From assembly GCA_002633005.1 (NCBI GenBank), contig NMRA01000770.1, positions 64,711-94,351 on the forward strand: a DNA stretch of 29,641 nucleotides, in the 5' to 3' direction. The DNA is from Phoronis australis (lineage: Eukaryota > Phoronida > Phoronidae). Within the stretch, counting starts at the first letter, position 1, and each line of letters opens with the position of its first letter. This document shows, one piece after another, positions 22,801 through 28,369 of the stretch. Position numbers and translations under genes: made by a program. The notes beneath the pieces were generated by a model, which worked only from the letters and a program-made list of their open reading frames with translations, searched no databases and was not told the origin of the DNA.

Positions 22801-22869
22801 CTTTTCAGCTTCGGGTGTCAGTACACTGCATTGGAGTCACTGGAGAACAGCTTCTTAACCAAACTCTGA
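1713..22869 (+). CDS. M16C zinc metalloprotease (C05D11.1-like), C-terminal part, 10 exons
   Basis: Joined exons: 1713-1815, 2457-2587, 3915-4095, 5709-5794, 6384-6541, 18113-18349, 19448-19541, 21138-21298, 21947-22099, 22809-22869. They total 1365 nt, which is 454 codons plus TGA, and every junction keeps frame with GT-AG borders. The protein resembles the second half of the invertebrate/fungal C05D11.1 (yeast YOL098C-type) family of M16C pitrilysin-like peptidases, usually about 1000 residues. In M16 enzymes the N-terminal half carries the inverted HxxEH zinc site; it would be encoded upstream of this window and cannot be checked. The C-terminal half forms the other side of the clamshell. 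The Arg and Tyr of its substrate-contacting pair appear to be R290 and Y296 of this fragment (IRGLGLAYG, aligned by eye with the IRxKGGAYG stretch of presequence proteases). Family assignment is from remembered homology, not a search. The likely role is degradation of oligopeptides, with localisation unknown. Intron 5 spans 11.6 kb and hosts a GPCR gene. Confidence 0.9.
2457..2587 (+). CDS. Protease exon 2
   Basis: Acceptor TTGTTTCCAG ends at 2456 and donor GTAAAA starts at 2588. Entry phase 1 completes an Ala codon, giving the junction MRDG-ALVPYEQVVAQL. Residues 35-78 end in VTIKLK at a codon boundary. The VPYEqVVaqL stretch is typical of the family. Confidence 0.92.
3160..3240 (+). repeat. 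Decayed fragment of the modular repeat
   Basis: Contains TGCGCCACCTAGTGTCAAT followed by a TTTAG run and CCCACCTTTGTATGTG, resembling the junction between modules in the better copies. It lies in protease intron 2. Confidence 0.4.
3915..4095 (+). CDS. Protease exon 3
   Basis: Encodes residues 79-138 and the first base of codon 139: VEMEKYAKGVQWLRDLLF, followed by a Lys/Arg-rich helix region. The acceptor is taken after TATTGAAG (3914) because this gives the in-frame join KLK-VEME. Its polypyrimidine tract is weak and an AACAG lies 20 bp upstream in the wrong frame. Donor GTATGT starts at 4096. A minisatellite starts about 30 bp beyond this donor. Confidence 0.9.
4118..4564 (+). repeat. Old, diverged part of a minisatellite in intron 3
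   Basis: About ten irregular copies, roughly 35-46 bp apart, of a unit containing GTCACTGACACGGATCATTT and TTGTGCC. It starts about 30 bp after the exon 3 donor. Copies differ by many substitutions and indels, in contrast to the homogeneous part that follows. Confidence 0.8.
4565..5072 (+). repeat. Homogeneous minisatellite with 101 bp higher-order period
   Basis: Copies of a 33 bp unit (GGGTCATTGTGTGCCATGTA then AACTATCACTGAT) alternate with a 35 bp variant ending in GACAC. GACAC or its variant occurs at 4598, 4699, 4800, 4901 and 5002, exactly 101 bp apart, so the true repeating block is 35+33+33. The array runs into the gap at 5073, so its real length is unknown. Confidence 0.92.
5073..5073. 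other. Assembly gap placeholder (n)
   Basis: A single n joins the minisatellite to the LINE fragment. The sequence type changes abruptly here, so the true gap is probably longer than one base. Confidence 0.85.
5074..5610 (+). mobile_element. 3' end of a non-LTR (LINE) retrotransposon
   Basis: From the gap an open frame of 91 residues runs to TAG at 5347-5349. It contains CSCGDTQTYPHVFFACEVC, a CxCG-x8-H-x4-C arrangement typical of the zinc-finger-like tail after the reverse transcriptase of LINE ORF2 proteins. An AT-rich 3' UTR follows, then AATAAA (5592) and a run of nine A. A two-tier hairpin sits in the UTR (outer stem ACCCAGA 5525-5531 with TCTGGGT 5552-5558; inner GCC-TCTT-GGC). The 5' part is either truncated or lost in the gap. 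The element is in intron 3, same strand as the gene. Confidence 0.65.
5709..5794 (+). CDS. Protease exon 4
   Basis: A strong acceptor (TTTTTTTCTTTTTCAG) ends at 5708 and donor GTAGAG starts at 5795. The exon enters in phase 1 and finishes the Gly codon begun in exon 3. It encodes SNHYVANMMRQHSFL and a charged tail (residues 139-167) and leaves in phase 0. Confidence 0.92.
6250..6347 (+). repeat. Two-copy tandem repeat, ~49 bp unit
   Basis: The block TATAGTAGAGTGGGCCCTCT plus GTTGGCTTGTCTTGATATG is repeated once with few changes. It lies just before exon 5. Confidence 0.75.
6384..6541 (+). CDS. Protease exon 5
   Basis: Acceptor GATATTTTAG ends at 6383 and donor GTAAGC starts at 6542. It encodes residues 168-219, with VENDMNKVRDYLTATDNL, then a basic linker and QPWLEFLPSEAAPKKQL. 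It leaves in phase 2, which matches exon 6 even though exon 6 is 11.6 kb away. A small extra exon in the intron is possible but not required. Confidence 0.9.
6542..8248. other. Intron 5, left part: no gene seen
   Basis: Only short open frames without family features on either strand. It contains the 20 bp tandem repeat listed separately; otherwise it appears to be single-copy intronic DNA. Confidence 0.6.
7068..7150 (+). repeat. Short tandem repeat, ~20 bp unit, four copies
   Basis: Copies of GTGAAAGGTCATGACCCATG; the first two match closely and the last two have decayed. Confidence 0.75.
8249..9271 (-). CDS. Rhodopsin-family (class A) GPCR, single exon, nested in protease intron 5
   Basis: An uninterrupted 340-residue ORF with seven hydrophobic segments. 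Class A landmarks are visible: N48 in TM1 (LLNTVG), D75 in TM2 (LGVADILF), ERI at 138-140 in place of DRY, W166 in TM4, FVLLWLP at 239-245 in TM6, and N280 with DPIVY at 284-288 in TM7. N19 (NTS) is a glycosylation sequon in the N-terminus and N184 (NKS) another in extracellular loop 2. The start at 9269-9271 is the first ATG; M3 or M16 could serve instead. Odd points: position 3.25 (25 before R139) is Ser, not the usual disulfide Cys, and TM5 has no proline. Extracellular loop 1 is Cys-rich (CCFICQC, 89-95). Ligand and subfamily are not recognisable; it reads as an orphan receptor. It runs opposite to its host gene. No convincing poly(A) signal was assigned. Confidence 0.87.
   Translation of the reverse strand: MAMTAITTTAEQTLNMMTNTSLDTCASMPVCVVSGGIISISLVAILLNTVGMLALVNVKQKDNTIYTIASLGVADILFSVSKLVSAVLCCFICQCFGKSHRVQHEKLNILQLVSNIFQLKAMASLYAGLFAMFFMTIERIVASYQPHQFKRLFTRHRVIVFICLHWIVAIILAIGQALVILSSNKSESSPDNWFQLAQCILGLIMVIGIIISLILLLIKIKHQKKSSGITTICLIALTFVLLWLPSTVLYLYLYDNQDAKSTSTLIPKIVAATMILLSLNQIADPIVYTTRHHKIRCELKKLLLRWHIVNDTCFKTKRNEWMELYLHNQPSHQMSLVSTP
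9486..9610 (+). repeat. Tandem repeat, ~53 bp unit, about 2.3 copies
   Basis: Units run from GTGCACTGTGTTGAAGACTG through ATATCTCTGATGG, next ATACACAGCATTGGCGACCG through ATATCCCTGATGG, then a partial third. It lies upstream of the GPCR start. Confidence 0.7.
9692..11367. repeat. Copy A of a ~1.68 kb near-identical duplication
   Basis: Begins AGTCGCCTTCTAGTCTGAGA and stays alignable to 11724-13400 through GGAAATTTACAGCATTTT. Differences are scattered substitutions and small indels, a few per 100 bp by eye. No coding content is credible; the matching 74-residue frames at 10944 and 12976 are simply shared by the copies. It ends where a modular repeat copy begins (11368). Confidence 0.92.
11368..11722 (+). 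repeat. Modular repeat copy present only beside duplication copy A
   Basis: Starts CGGCGCATTATGCCGTCATC, then a CCGTCC-rich leader, then two modules ending TGCCCCCTAGTGG (11532-11544) and CGCCACCTAGTGG (11677-11689), 145 bp apart. It runs to the gap at 11723, so its right end is missing. Copy B continues with other sequence at the same point. Confidence 0.82.
11723..11723. other. Assembly gap placeholder (n) at duplication boundary
   Basis: Separates the modular repeat from the first base of duplication copy B. Confidence 0.9.
11724..13400. repeat. Copy B of the ~1.68 kb near-identical duplication
   Basis: Starts immediately after the n at 11723 with the same bases as 9692. At 13401 it departs from copy A: it continues AATTCTTTGTGATCATAG where copy A enters the modular repeat. 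This is the expected picture if contig ends from two haplotypes were placed next to each other. Confidence 0.92.
13425..13580 (+). repeat. 30 bp tandem repeat, five copies
   Basis: The unit contains TTTCCCTTGTTGTGCATTAG, then GATGTTCAGA. Copies are almost identical except for the decayed last one. Because 30 is divisible by 3 it creates repetitive open frames in two phases, which are not genes. Confidence 0.92.
13706..13797 (+). repeat. AT-rich short tandem repeat
   Basis: About four imperfect copies of a ~20 bp unit, GTAAATTATAGTGTTATTTA. Confidence 0.65.
14113..14349 (+). repeat. 48 bp tandem repeat, about five copies
   Basis: The unit contains TTATGAAACCAAGTCACTTA, AAGCACCCTG and TAGACCGTTTGCTCATGG. 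The inner copies are nearly identical and the ends decayed. Confidence 0.9.
14833..14957. repeat. Inverted repeat with ~51 bp arms
   Basis: The left arm (14833-14883) and right arm (14906-14957) are reverse complements with about a dozen mismatches. They share GGTCTGATATA-type and ATTTTGAGAACCAGTTT blocks, the latter exact over 17 bp. The 22 bp loop is unrelated. This is probably a small fold-back element. Confidence 0.82.
15280..15375 (+). repeat. Truncated 5' leader of the modular repeat
   Basis: Starts ACGCATTATGCCATCATCTC, then a run of GTCTGTCTGTCCGTCTGTCC and GGGCGGCGTC, matching the leader at 11370-11430. The modules themselves are missing or decayed beyond this point. Confidence 0.65.
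15698..15831. mobile_element. 134 bp MITE-like element, TA target site
   Basis: The ends TACCATAAACTCGC and GCGAGTTTACGGTA are inverted repeats with one mismatch. If TA is the target duplication, this is mariner-like. The interior has two direct copies of a TTTAAGCG(C/A)CCA motif and no coding capacity. Confidence 0.62.
15840..17300. other. Intron 5, right part: no gene seen
   Basis: Short frames on both strands lack domain features. The only structure found is the short AAATTTTAGAGACT repeat near 16918. Confidence 0.55.
16918..16982 (+). repeat. Short tandem repeat CCCAAATTTTAGAGACT-type
   Basis: Four imperfect copies of a 17-22 bp unit in a row. Confidence 0.7.
17309..17509. mobile_element. 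Second, shorter copy of the 6 bp-TSD transposon family
   Basis: It begins CTGGGTTTGGAAT and ends TTTTTTTGTCATTGGTCATT then CCAAGACGTG. That terminal block of over 20 bp is identical to the right end of the 365-877 element. Flanks are CAGTAA (17303-17308) and CAGTGA (17510-17515), five of six bases matching. It is 201 bp long, so internally shorter than the first copy. Confidence 0.7.
18113..18349 (+). CDS. Protease exon 6 (Arg/Tyr substrate-clamp exon)
   Basis: Acceptor TCTCATTTCAG ends at 18112 and donor GTAAGT starts at 18350, inside the apparent Leu codon TTG. It encodes residues 220-298, including VGVGAIESSYFLQT and QLEGPMWRQIRGLGLAYGY. The R290/Y296 pair matches the Arg and Tyr that in M16 proteases reach from the C-terminal half to the substrate. 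Two decayed copies of the 3' third of this exon lie just downstream, at 18399-18477 and about 18515-18616. Confidence 0.93.
18399..18477 (+). pseudogene. Decayed duplicate of the end of protease exon 6 (relic 1)
   Basis: Aligns without gaps to 18272-18350 at an offset of 127 bp: ATTCACACA for ATTCATACA, then CAGATTGGAGGACTGGGACT for CAGATTAGAGGTCTGGGCCT. The frame of exon 6 meets a TAA where the real exon has a Gly codon, and the donor is lost. Confidence 0.75.
18515..18616 (+). pseudogene. Decayed duplicate of the end of protease exon 6 (relic 2)
   Basis: Contains ATTGGTCCAGCTATATGACT against ACTTGGTCCAACTAGAGGGT of exon 6. It ends GGACTGGCTTATAGCTACTT then GTGAGG, mirroring GGCCTGGCCTATGGTTACTT and GTAAGT. 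It has an insertion of about 20 bp and an in-frame TGA. A donor-like GTGAGG is retained. Confidence 0.72.
19077..19387. mobile_element. Possible TTAA-flanked element, ~310 bp
   Basis: Left end TTAAGGGACGTTTATT and right end GGAGACTGTCCCTTTAA are partly complementary (TTAA(A)GGGAC). TTAA targets are typical of piggyBac/Kolobok elements. The match is short, so this is tentative. Confidence 0.3.
19448..19541 (+). CDS. Protease exon 7
   Basis: Acceptor CTCCTTTTCCAG ends at 19447 and donor GTGAGT starts at 19542. It enters with one base that completes TTC (Phe). It encodes MYVSPEQGLLFFTLSDC and AVDAYKQAHTIV (residues 299-330). MYVsPEqGLLyF is a recognisable family signature. Confidence 0.93.
19542..21137. 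other. Intron 7: no gene or clear repeat seen
   Basis: The open frames at 19585-19896 and on the minus strand near 20821-21060 show no conserved features and are bounded only by chance stops. Confidence 0.55.
21138..21298 (+). CDS. Protease exon 8
   Basis: Acceptor GGTTACAG ends at 21137 and donor GTATGG starts at 21299. Residues 331-384 include KSSLIFEIIEKE and VQQSLQSYYKGV, the last strongly conserved helical region of the family. It leaves in phase 2 within an Arg codon. Confidence 0.93.
21947..22099 (+). CDS. Protease exon 9
   Basis: Acceptor TTCCGTACAG ends at 21946 and donor GTGAGT starts at 22100. It encodes DLLKKVSAVTLDDLKRVGPK, YFTPLFDP and VVVAHPSKVEEIVNNFK (residues 384-434). Reading through the donor would give TGA at once, but the frame, the donor and exon 10 all support splicing. 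Confidence 0.93.
22228..22640 (+). repeat. GTTCATG-type degenerate satellite in intron 9
   Basis: A long run of TTCATG/TTCATA hexamers and their variants, densest at 22466-22640. It includes two copies of a 30 bp unit, CTTTTGCTGTGGCTCAAGTT plus CATGTTCATA (22490-22549). It makes His- or Met-rich open frames on both strands that are not genes. Confidence 0.88.
22809..22869 (+). CDS. Protease terminal coding exon 10 with TGA
   Basis: Acceptor TTTTATCTTTTCAG ends at 22808. It enters with one base that completes GAC, then encodes FGCQYTALESLENSFLTKL and TGA at 22867-22869. The short hydrophilic tail fits the family C-terminus. Confidence 0.88.
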
Positions 22870-23315
22870 AGACGGAGTCATTAGTTTGAGCAAACGTCTC
22901 TTATACTCCGCGTAATTACTGCTCCTCTTTTATCTTGTAACTGTAGTCCCAGTGCTCTGGGCTTCATTAATGTCAGATTGTAATCTCGGTGTTAGTCGAT
23001 AGCTGTAACTTATCCAAGGAGCCAGTTGGGCTCAATGGGTATGGAGAAACATTTCACATAATAGTTTGTTTTTGTAATAACTACAACGTTACTTGTCTGG
23101 GTTACCGCATGTGTTTGGCTGAGGCACTTACTGCAAAATTTTGCAAATTTTGTTTGTAAAAGTCCATAAACAGCTTATCTCTCACCCTCGGTTCATACGA
23201 TCAAGATTTCATTGAAAGCGCCTGTGTTACGTCTCGTGTGAAAAGTTTCCCAAAACATATGAAACGGGCTTTGAGCTTTCAGTAAGTTATGTACAGAAAC
23301 TCAGCGGCACCCTGC

Positions 23316-23316
23316 N
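23316..23316. other. Ambiguous base or gap (n) in the 3' UTR
   Basis: A single n between CACCCTGC and CCATCAACG, with no obvious change of sequence type. Confidence 0.8.
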
Positions 23317-23635
23317 CCATCAACGTCACACAAATTTTGTTTTTAAACTTGCTCTTCCCACCCCTTTATTTTGCAGTTCTTCAATATAACCCCCTTGCCT
23401 GTTAACCCTGATGAGTATGGTAAAATCGTGTTATGATTAATTTTTGTTGTGAAACTATCAGTAGGTTGTCGCTTTCAGTTATACTAGATAACTGTACTTT
23501 AGGTTAAGGATGTCTCAAGCCTACAACTACTTCACTGCCCCCTGTTGCCTAAAGCCGCATCAAATACCCACATGTTTATGTATTGTCTTTATGGCGTTCT
23601 CATTAACGTAATCTTTTTGTTATTGGTTTTTCTTG

Positions 23636-23641
23636 AATAAA
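23636..23641 (+). terminator. Candidate polyadenylation signal AATAAA
   Basis: Canonical hexamer about 770 bp after the protease stop codon, with a T-rich sequence 15-40 bp downstream. Confidence 0.45.
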
Positions 23642-23660
23642 CTGGTAGCAGGTCTGCCTT

Positions 23661-24106
23661 TTTCATTAGATTATTGTTTTTCACATTTTCGAAAGCTGTG
23701 ATTTTCGTACTGTCAATACAGTTCTTGAGTGCATTTGTGGAGTTGTGTTTGTACTTTCTGTTTAGAACTTATTGGTAAGGCGGTGGGTGGATAAGTTAGA
23801 AGCCAACAGCATCATGATAACTATTGGCCAATAAGTAAGGGTGTGGCAATTAATTGACTTGTAATCAAGATGTGTCAGATTTTAATACTGATAGGTTAAG
23901 GTCCATTTTGATTCGATTCTTATCTCAGTTTTTGCTGTTAGGTGTCTTACAAAGATATCCATTACTTGTATCTTGAAGGGCATTATTGAGATATTGAGCC
24001 AATTAAAAGCTCAGGATCATTCTGAAATCTTGTCACATCTAAGAATTTTCCACAGCAAGCACAGCTGTCCCCATAAAATGCTGACACTCGCATTGTCCTA
24101 ATGAAG
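23661..24106. other. Intergenic stretch after the protease gene: nothing recognised
   Basis: No open frame with family features and no repeat structure was found by eye. Confidence 0.5.
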
Positions 24107-25140
24107 CCTAAAAGGACACTTAACCCTGTTTTGGTGATTTCAATCAACCCTCTTTCTGCCACTTGCAAATGTATCATTGGCATCACACTTCAGTGATAAA
24201 AGGATTCTACTAAAAATTTCGTGCTGTCTGTGTCACAGATAGGTTATAATTCTCGATGGGTGGTCTTTCCCTACAGTTGAGGTGTAGCTGCGGATAGGGT
24301 AGGTGAGGCTTGGGGTTTTAGTAGACACTTTTTAAAGAATTTTTAAGTTTTGCTCAAAACATTTGAGGGTTGTGGAGGGTTACATAACATTATTTTGCTT
24401 CAGAGAACTAGATGCAAATGTCTTTTTTGACTTTTTTGGAGAATAGGCTCCTCATTGGTCTCTAGAAGCATTGTATATAAAATGTTCACTTTACGTTGAG
24501 ACGTGGTTGGTTGTTGGCAGACGTTTCGACCTGGGCCCGGTCTCCAATCTTTTTACTCGAAATGGAACTCGAAATTAGGTTTGGCATTTTCTTTTCTACT
24601 TTTGGGCGAATTCAAGATAAGTGTCTATTATTCTATGCTCGAGTACACAATAACTTACCTAGACAATTTATTGCCCTTAGTTCACAGTTTGTAAACCCAA
24701 TATTAATTTAAAGCAATAAGTTCGAGTTTGAACTCGAAATTTCGAGTTTTTACTCGAGTTTGTAGCACGAATTTAAGGGTCTTCAAGGGCAAACTTGAAC
24801 TAGAAACTGCTATGCATAAACTATAATGTATTCGAGCATAGTCTGATTACCAATTATTTTAAGTTCGCACAAAAGGAGCAGAGAAATTGCCAAAAATAGT
24901 TTCAAGTTCGTTTCGAGTACAAATATTAGAGACCGGGCCCTGGTCTGCCAGGTCTTTGTCGATGAATGAGGGATTTCCCGCCTTACGCTCGTTAAGAATG
25001 CTGGAGTACACGGGGATAGGTGGAGTCCTCTGTCTGGGTTCAAGAGGGGGCGCTGACTTGATGTTTATGGCCTCTTGAACATTTTATAATATACTATACA
25101 GTATGTTTATAGGTCAAAACGGGGTTTGGTGTCCTTTTAA
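24107..25140. mobile_element. Possible ~1.03 kb TIR element enclosing another element
   Basis: The left end CCTAAAAGGACACTTAACCC plus TGTTTTGG is matched in reverse complement by AACGGGGTTTGGTGTCCTTTTAA ending near 25140, about 25 bp with several mismatches. A second inverted-repeat element (24515-24950) lies within it. No transposase frame is present. Confidence 0.42.
24515..24950. mobile_element. Inverted-repeat (MITE/fold-back) element, GGGCCCGGTCTC ends
   Basis: The left arm from TGGCAGAC with CTGGGCCCGGTCTC is mirrored by GAGACCGGGCCCTG with GTCTGCCA at the right. Complementarity continues for roughly 130 bp inward (for example ATGCTCGAGTACA left against TGTATTCGAGCAT right). The centre is rich in CTCGA/TCGAG motifs. 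The CAGGGCCCGGTCTC-like end is hAT-like, but I could not find an exact target duplication; the left arm has about 7 extra bases (GTTTCGA). Confidence 0.7.
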
Positions 25141-25642
25141 ATGAAAAGTAATAAAAGGTTGACATTGTTGATTTTTTTCATGCAGGAATTTGCTAAAATT
25201 GATATGAGTGGTAAGTTAACTACTTGTAGCTCAAAAAAATGAATACATTTGACAAACAAGAATGGAAACAATAGAAGTAATCAAGTTCCTCCTTAATAGG
25301 TTCCTAAAATGTTTGTGGTCCCACCCATACATATTACTTGTTGTTTTTATATCCATGGCTTCGCCCCTTTGGATAATGCAGAGGACATTCACTGGCAGCC
25401 CTATGGGTCAATAACCCTAAAGTTTTTCGTTTGCCGTGAATTTGTCTCCCTTACTTAGCCTTTATTTTTTCTCTAAATATCAGGACGTGACGAGACCACA
25501 TGACAATTGTTCGTATTACCGAGGTGCTATAATTAACCAGCTGGAGCGATAGAGGCAGGTCGACACGTAGAAAACAAAGGTTTGTCAGTATGTTAGAGAC
25601 ACTTAAGAGCAAACCGTGTATACGGTGCGCGACTTGTGTGTA

Positions 25643-25876
25643 ATGCCAGTTAGCGCGTTGCTGCTTTTCTCCGCTGTCTTGTGGCAACTGCTCGTGCCGT
25701 CGTCTTGGCTGCACTCGAAGAAGCCCATCGTGTTGCTATGCGTGATGTCATTCTCCGAAGCGAACACTCGAGACGCGTACTTGGCTATCGCCCAGTTGGG
25801 TGAACAGTCGAAATCCGACACGAAGGAATCGACGTTGTATCGAATGCAACTGAAATCAACAAAACGACACAATTGA
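25643..25876 (+). CDS. Candidate secreted-protein ORF or first exon
   Basis: From ATG 25643 the frame reads a Met, then a hydrophobic run SALLLFSAVLWQLLVPSSW like a signal peptide, then KKPIVLLCVMSFSEA and a polar tail to a TGA, 77 residues in all. Codons here are rich in G/C at third positions and in CpG, unlike the AT-rich DNA to the left. A possible donor (GTGAAC at 25799) could make it a first exon instead. The opposite strand is also open, which weakens the call. No family is recognised. Confidence 0.3.
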   Translation: MPVSALLLFSAVLWQLLVPSSWLHSKKPIVLLCVMSFSEANTRDAYLAIAQLGEQSKSDTKESTLYRMQLKSTKRHN

Positions 25877-26164
25877 CGTTCTTCATCAGAACCGCGATCG
25901 AAATGCCTCGTTATTTTCCGAATATTTTGTCACCATATTTATAGAATTACAATAAGGGGTAGATTTTCTTTGCGTATTACTGACAAAAACAGTTACAATC
26001 CGAAGAATACCGTTCGCCAGAAAAATGCCTTTGACAAGAAATGGATGCTGAATGTTGGACCTGAAGTTTTGTACTGGGCAACCTGCAGTTCGTGAGAAAA
26101 GAACAGTGTTGACGAGAAGTGCACTCGAAGCAGAACTGGAACTGATGAAAATTTGTCCGTAAGT

Positions 26165-26524
26165 AGAAGTCACGAACTTTAAAATTAGGGCGTTAAGTGA
26201 AGAAAGACATATTGATCCGACGTTTCGGTTTATTACTTTGAACCATTCTCAAGTAAACTGTTCACATATTCAAACAGGCGACGCAGGTGGAGAACAGACT
26301 GTACAGGTACACATCAAAATGCATTGTGAGGAGGGAGAGACCAGAAATCAAAACCCTCCCCCTCGCAATGCATTTTGACCTGTACCATTACAGTGTGTTC
26401 ACCACCTGTGTCGCCTGTTGGAGTATGTGGACTGTTTTCTTGAGAATGGTTTACGTAATAAACCGAAACGTCGGATCAATATGTCTTTATTCACTTACGC
26501 GCTAATTTTAAAGTTCGTGCTTCT
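26165..26524. mobile_element. 360 bp long hairpin (fold-back element), 171 bp arms
   Basis: The arms 26165-26335 and 26354-26524 are reverse complements along their whole length, with approximately one difference in eight by eye. They share ATTGATCCGACGTTTCGGTT and CAAAATGCATTG blocks, with an 18 bp loop. The arms are equally long. No clear target duplication was found. Short open frames here follow from the palindrome. Confidence 0.88.
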
Positions 26525-26832
26525 GTTTTGGCCGAAAACAAATATAAGTAATGCCATTTCGTAACTGAGTCGCACTGAGTTGTGTGTGTGAGTACTGTTG
26601 ACTAACTCCTGTTCTTACTTTTAACTTTTACCGTGTGTTACGTGCTGGTCTTGATCCTTCGACTTGATGCACGTCCCGTGCACTTGTGGCCGAAATCGAA
26701 CGTTGTTATCGAATGTTTGCGTCTTCAGAAAAAAAAAAAATTTCAAAGTATTAAATTCATGCAAAAAGTTGTTTCCACTCTCTGTTGAGGGTTCATCAGG
26801 TCCACAAAACGATAAACATTTCTGATCTGCAG

Positions 26833-26976
26833 GTGCCAGAGACAAACTCTATTTCGGGGCAATACACTGTTGATCTTAGCACGCCAACGATTTCCACCCC
26901 TCGTCGCCCCAAATTAATCGCATCATCGCCACCATTTTCACCGCGCCCGGTCGCTGCCCATTTCGCGCAGCAATGA
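26833..26976 (+). CDS. Possible coding exon, Ser/Pro/Thr-rich
   Basis: After an acceptor-like TTTCTGATCTGCAG the frame reads VPETNSISGQYTVDLSTP, then a Ser/Pro-rich basic stretch to a TGA near 26976. Composition suggests a disordered C-terminal tail. Nothing confirms the exon, and it does not match in phase with the candidate exon at 25643. Confidence 0.2.
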   Translation: MPETNSISGQYTVDLSTPTISTPRRPKLIASSPPFSPRPVAAHFAQQ

Positions 26977-27146
26977 CCTCCACCCGCCGACGCATTTTAT
27001 TGGCCTTGTTGGGAAAGAAACGGTGCGGAAGTTGCGAGTATTTTTAAGTAGTAACCTGTACAATTGTCATTAACCGATGTTGAAAATCTCTGAAACAGCG
27101 TATCAAGTATTTAAAGGGTTAATTCACTAGAAAATTCATGCAGTGG

Positions 27147-27170
27147 AATAATAATAATAATAATAATAAT
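27147..27170. repeat. (AAT)8 microsatellite
   Basis: Eight uninterrupted AAT triplets. Confidence 0.95.
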
Positions 27171-28069
27171 TTCGAGCTCGATTTCTACTAAAAAGTTTGG
27201 TCCTCGGACCCAGCTGGCCTCGCAATAAGTGTTGCGCGAACAAACCCCTGTATTCAATGCCTCAGTCAGTTTCCTAAATAACCGTCTTTAAAACAAACAC
27301 TATTCACGAACTTATAACGTCATCGCGAAAATTGCTTTTGAAAACGAGATGTATAGACTTTCAAGTCATTGTTGCAATACATTTTGAAACTGCGACGCGT
27401 AACCTTGGAATATTTCGGTTATCCCGCAGCTTGAAGTGGCCTCAACGAAGAGACCCTGTTGGAAAGTGATCCTTCTATACGAAAGGGTATATCTTAAAAA
27501 GGAGTAACAATGATAATCTGGGGTCTCCCTCCCTCCGAGAGCTCCTTTTTCAGATAAAAGAGTGCTGATGAAAACGGTATAAGAGCCTTCATGGATGCCA
27601 TCATCGAACCCTTTTCAAATAGACCCGCTCTAAATATGAAAGAATAATATGTAACGTCGCGAAGACTGAACAGGAAATGATTAAAGAATTGTATAGTTTC
27701 AAGGAACGAGAAAAGAGAGATGTACGATTCTATGCCAAAGAGGGTTTTTTAGAGAATAGCGGCTTTGAAAGTTATTTTCATGAATTGTGACTAAATTTGC
27801 TTTGGAATGTCTGCTATTATCAAGAAAACCCACTTTAATTTTCATGTTTATTTTAAAAAAGCACGTGATTTTATGGTAAAGTGTCCATTCTTATGTGCGA
27901 GCAGACGATGCCTGCTACAGAAAATTGAAGTGGTTTTCTCCTATAACAAAAATGGCTCGTCCGGTGCCTTACATAGGCCCAAGGTAAGTGACGCTTACAA
28001 ATTATTAGAGCGCATGTTCCCAGCACGACGTCCTAGGACACTGGTTGGACTTTACAAACACCCACTTAC

Positions 28070-28369
28070 GCCTGTACGCCGTTGATGTAGTTGTAACCCA
28101 CGTGACAACCGATCGGCTGCCGACCAAGATGGGCACACAAGTTGCGGTAGTCGAGACACCAGTTGGCGGAATCGGAGCGTCCACTCTTCGGAATTCTCAC
28201 CTTTAAGAATACGATGGACCTATTTCCCACGATATAGGTCTCCTCCATTCGTTGAATTTCGAACGCCGTGTCGTTCAGTGTTAGACCTGAATATAGAAAG
28301 ATAATCATATCGTTGGAGACTCTTACGTCTCGGAATTCAGTACCGGTGCACATTGTGCTTTTAGCGAAC
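28070..28369 (-). CDS. Exon D of the unrecognised minus-strand gene
   Basis: 300 nt, open throughout, between acceptor GGGCTTGAG (an alternative acceptor GCTAAAAG 10 nt further in changes only a few residues and not the frame) and consensus donor GTAAGT. It contains MIIFLYSGLTLNDTAFEI, an NRS sequon, and WCLDYRNLCAHLGRQPIGC near the end. Read without splicing it would stop in TAA just past the donor, after VQA. An internal AAG|GTGAGA also looks like a donor, but the frame continues coding-like past it. A possible terminal exon at 27848-27914 has the right phase and ends in TAA. Confidence 0.55.

Larger units (their letters stand above)
22870..23660 (+). other. Probable 3' UTR of the protease gene
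   Basis: No coding signal follows the TGA. The first canonical AATAAA in a plausible place is at 23636-23641, followed by a T-rich stretch from about 23659. One unknown base (n) at 23316 marks an assembly gap, so the UTR length is uncertain. Confidence 0.5.

Noticed and set aside
19968-23248. Similar short segments near 19975-20020 and 23195-23240 (ATCGAAACTTCATTGAAAGC-like)
   Set aside because: About 40 bp of partial similarity is too little to define a repeat without a search.
27954-27988. Plus-strand ATGGCTCGTCCGGTG start with a perfect GTAAGT donor after eleven codons
   Set aside because: Good signals but very short, and it overlaps the intron of the better supported minus-strand model. 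No downstream exon in phase was found.
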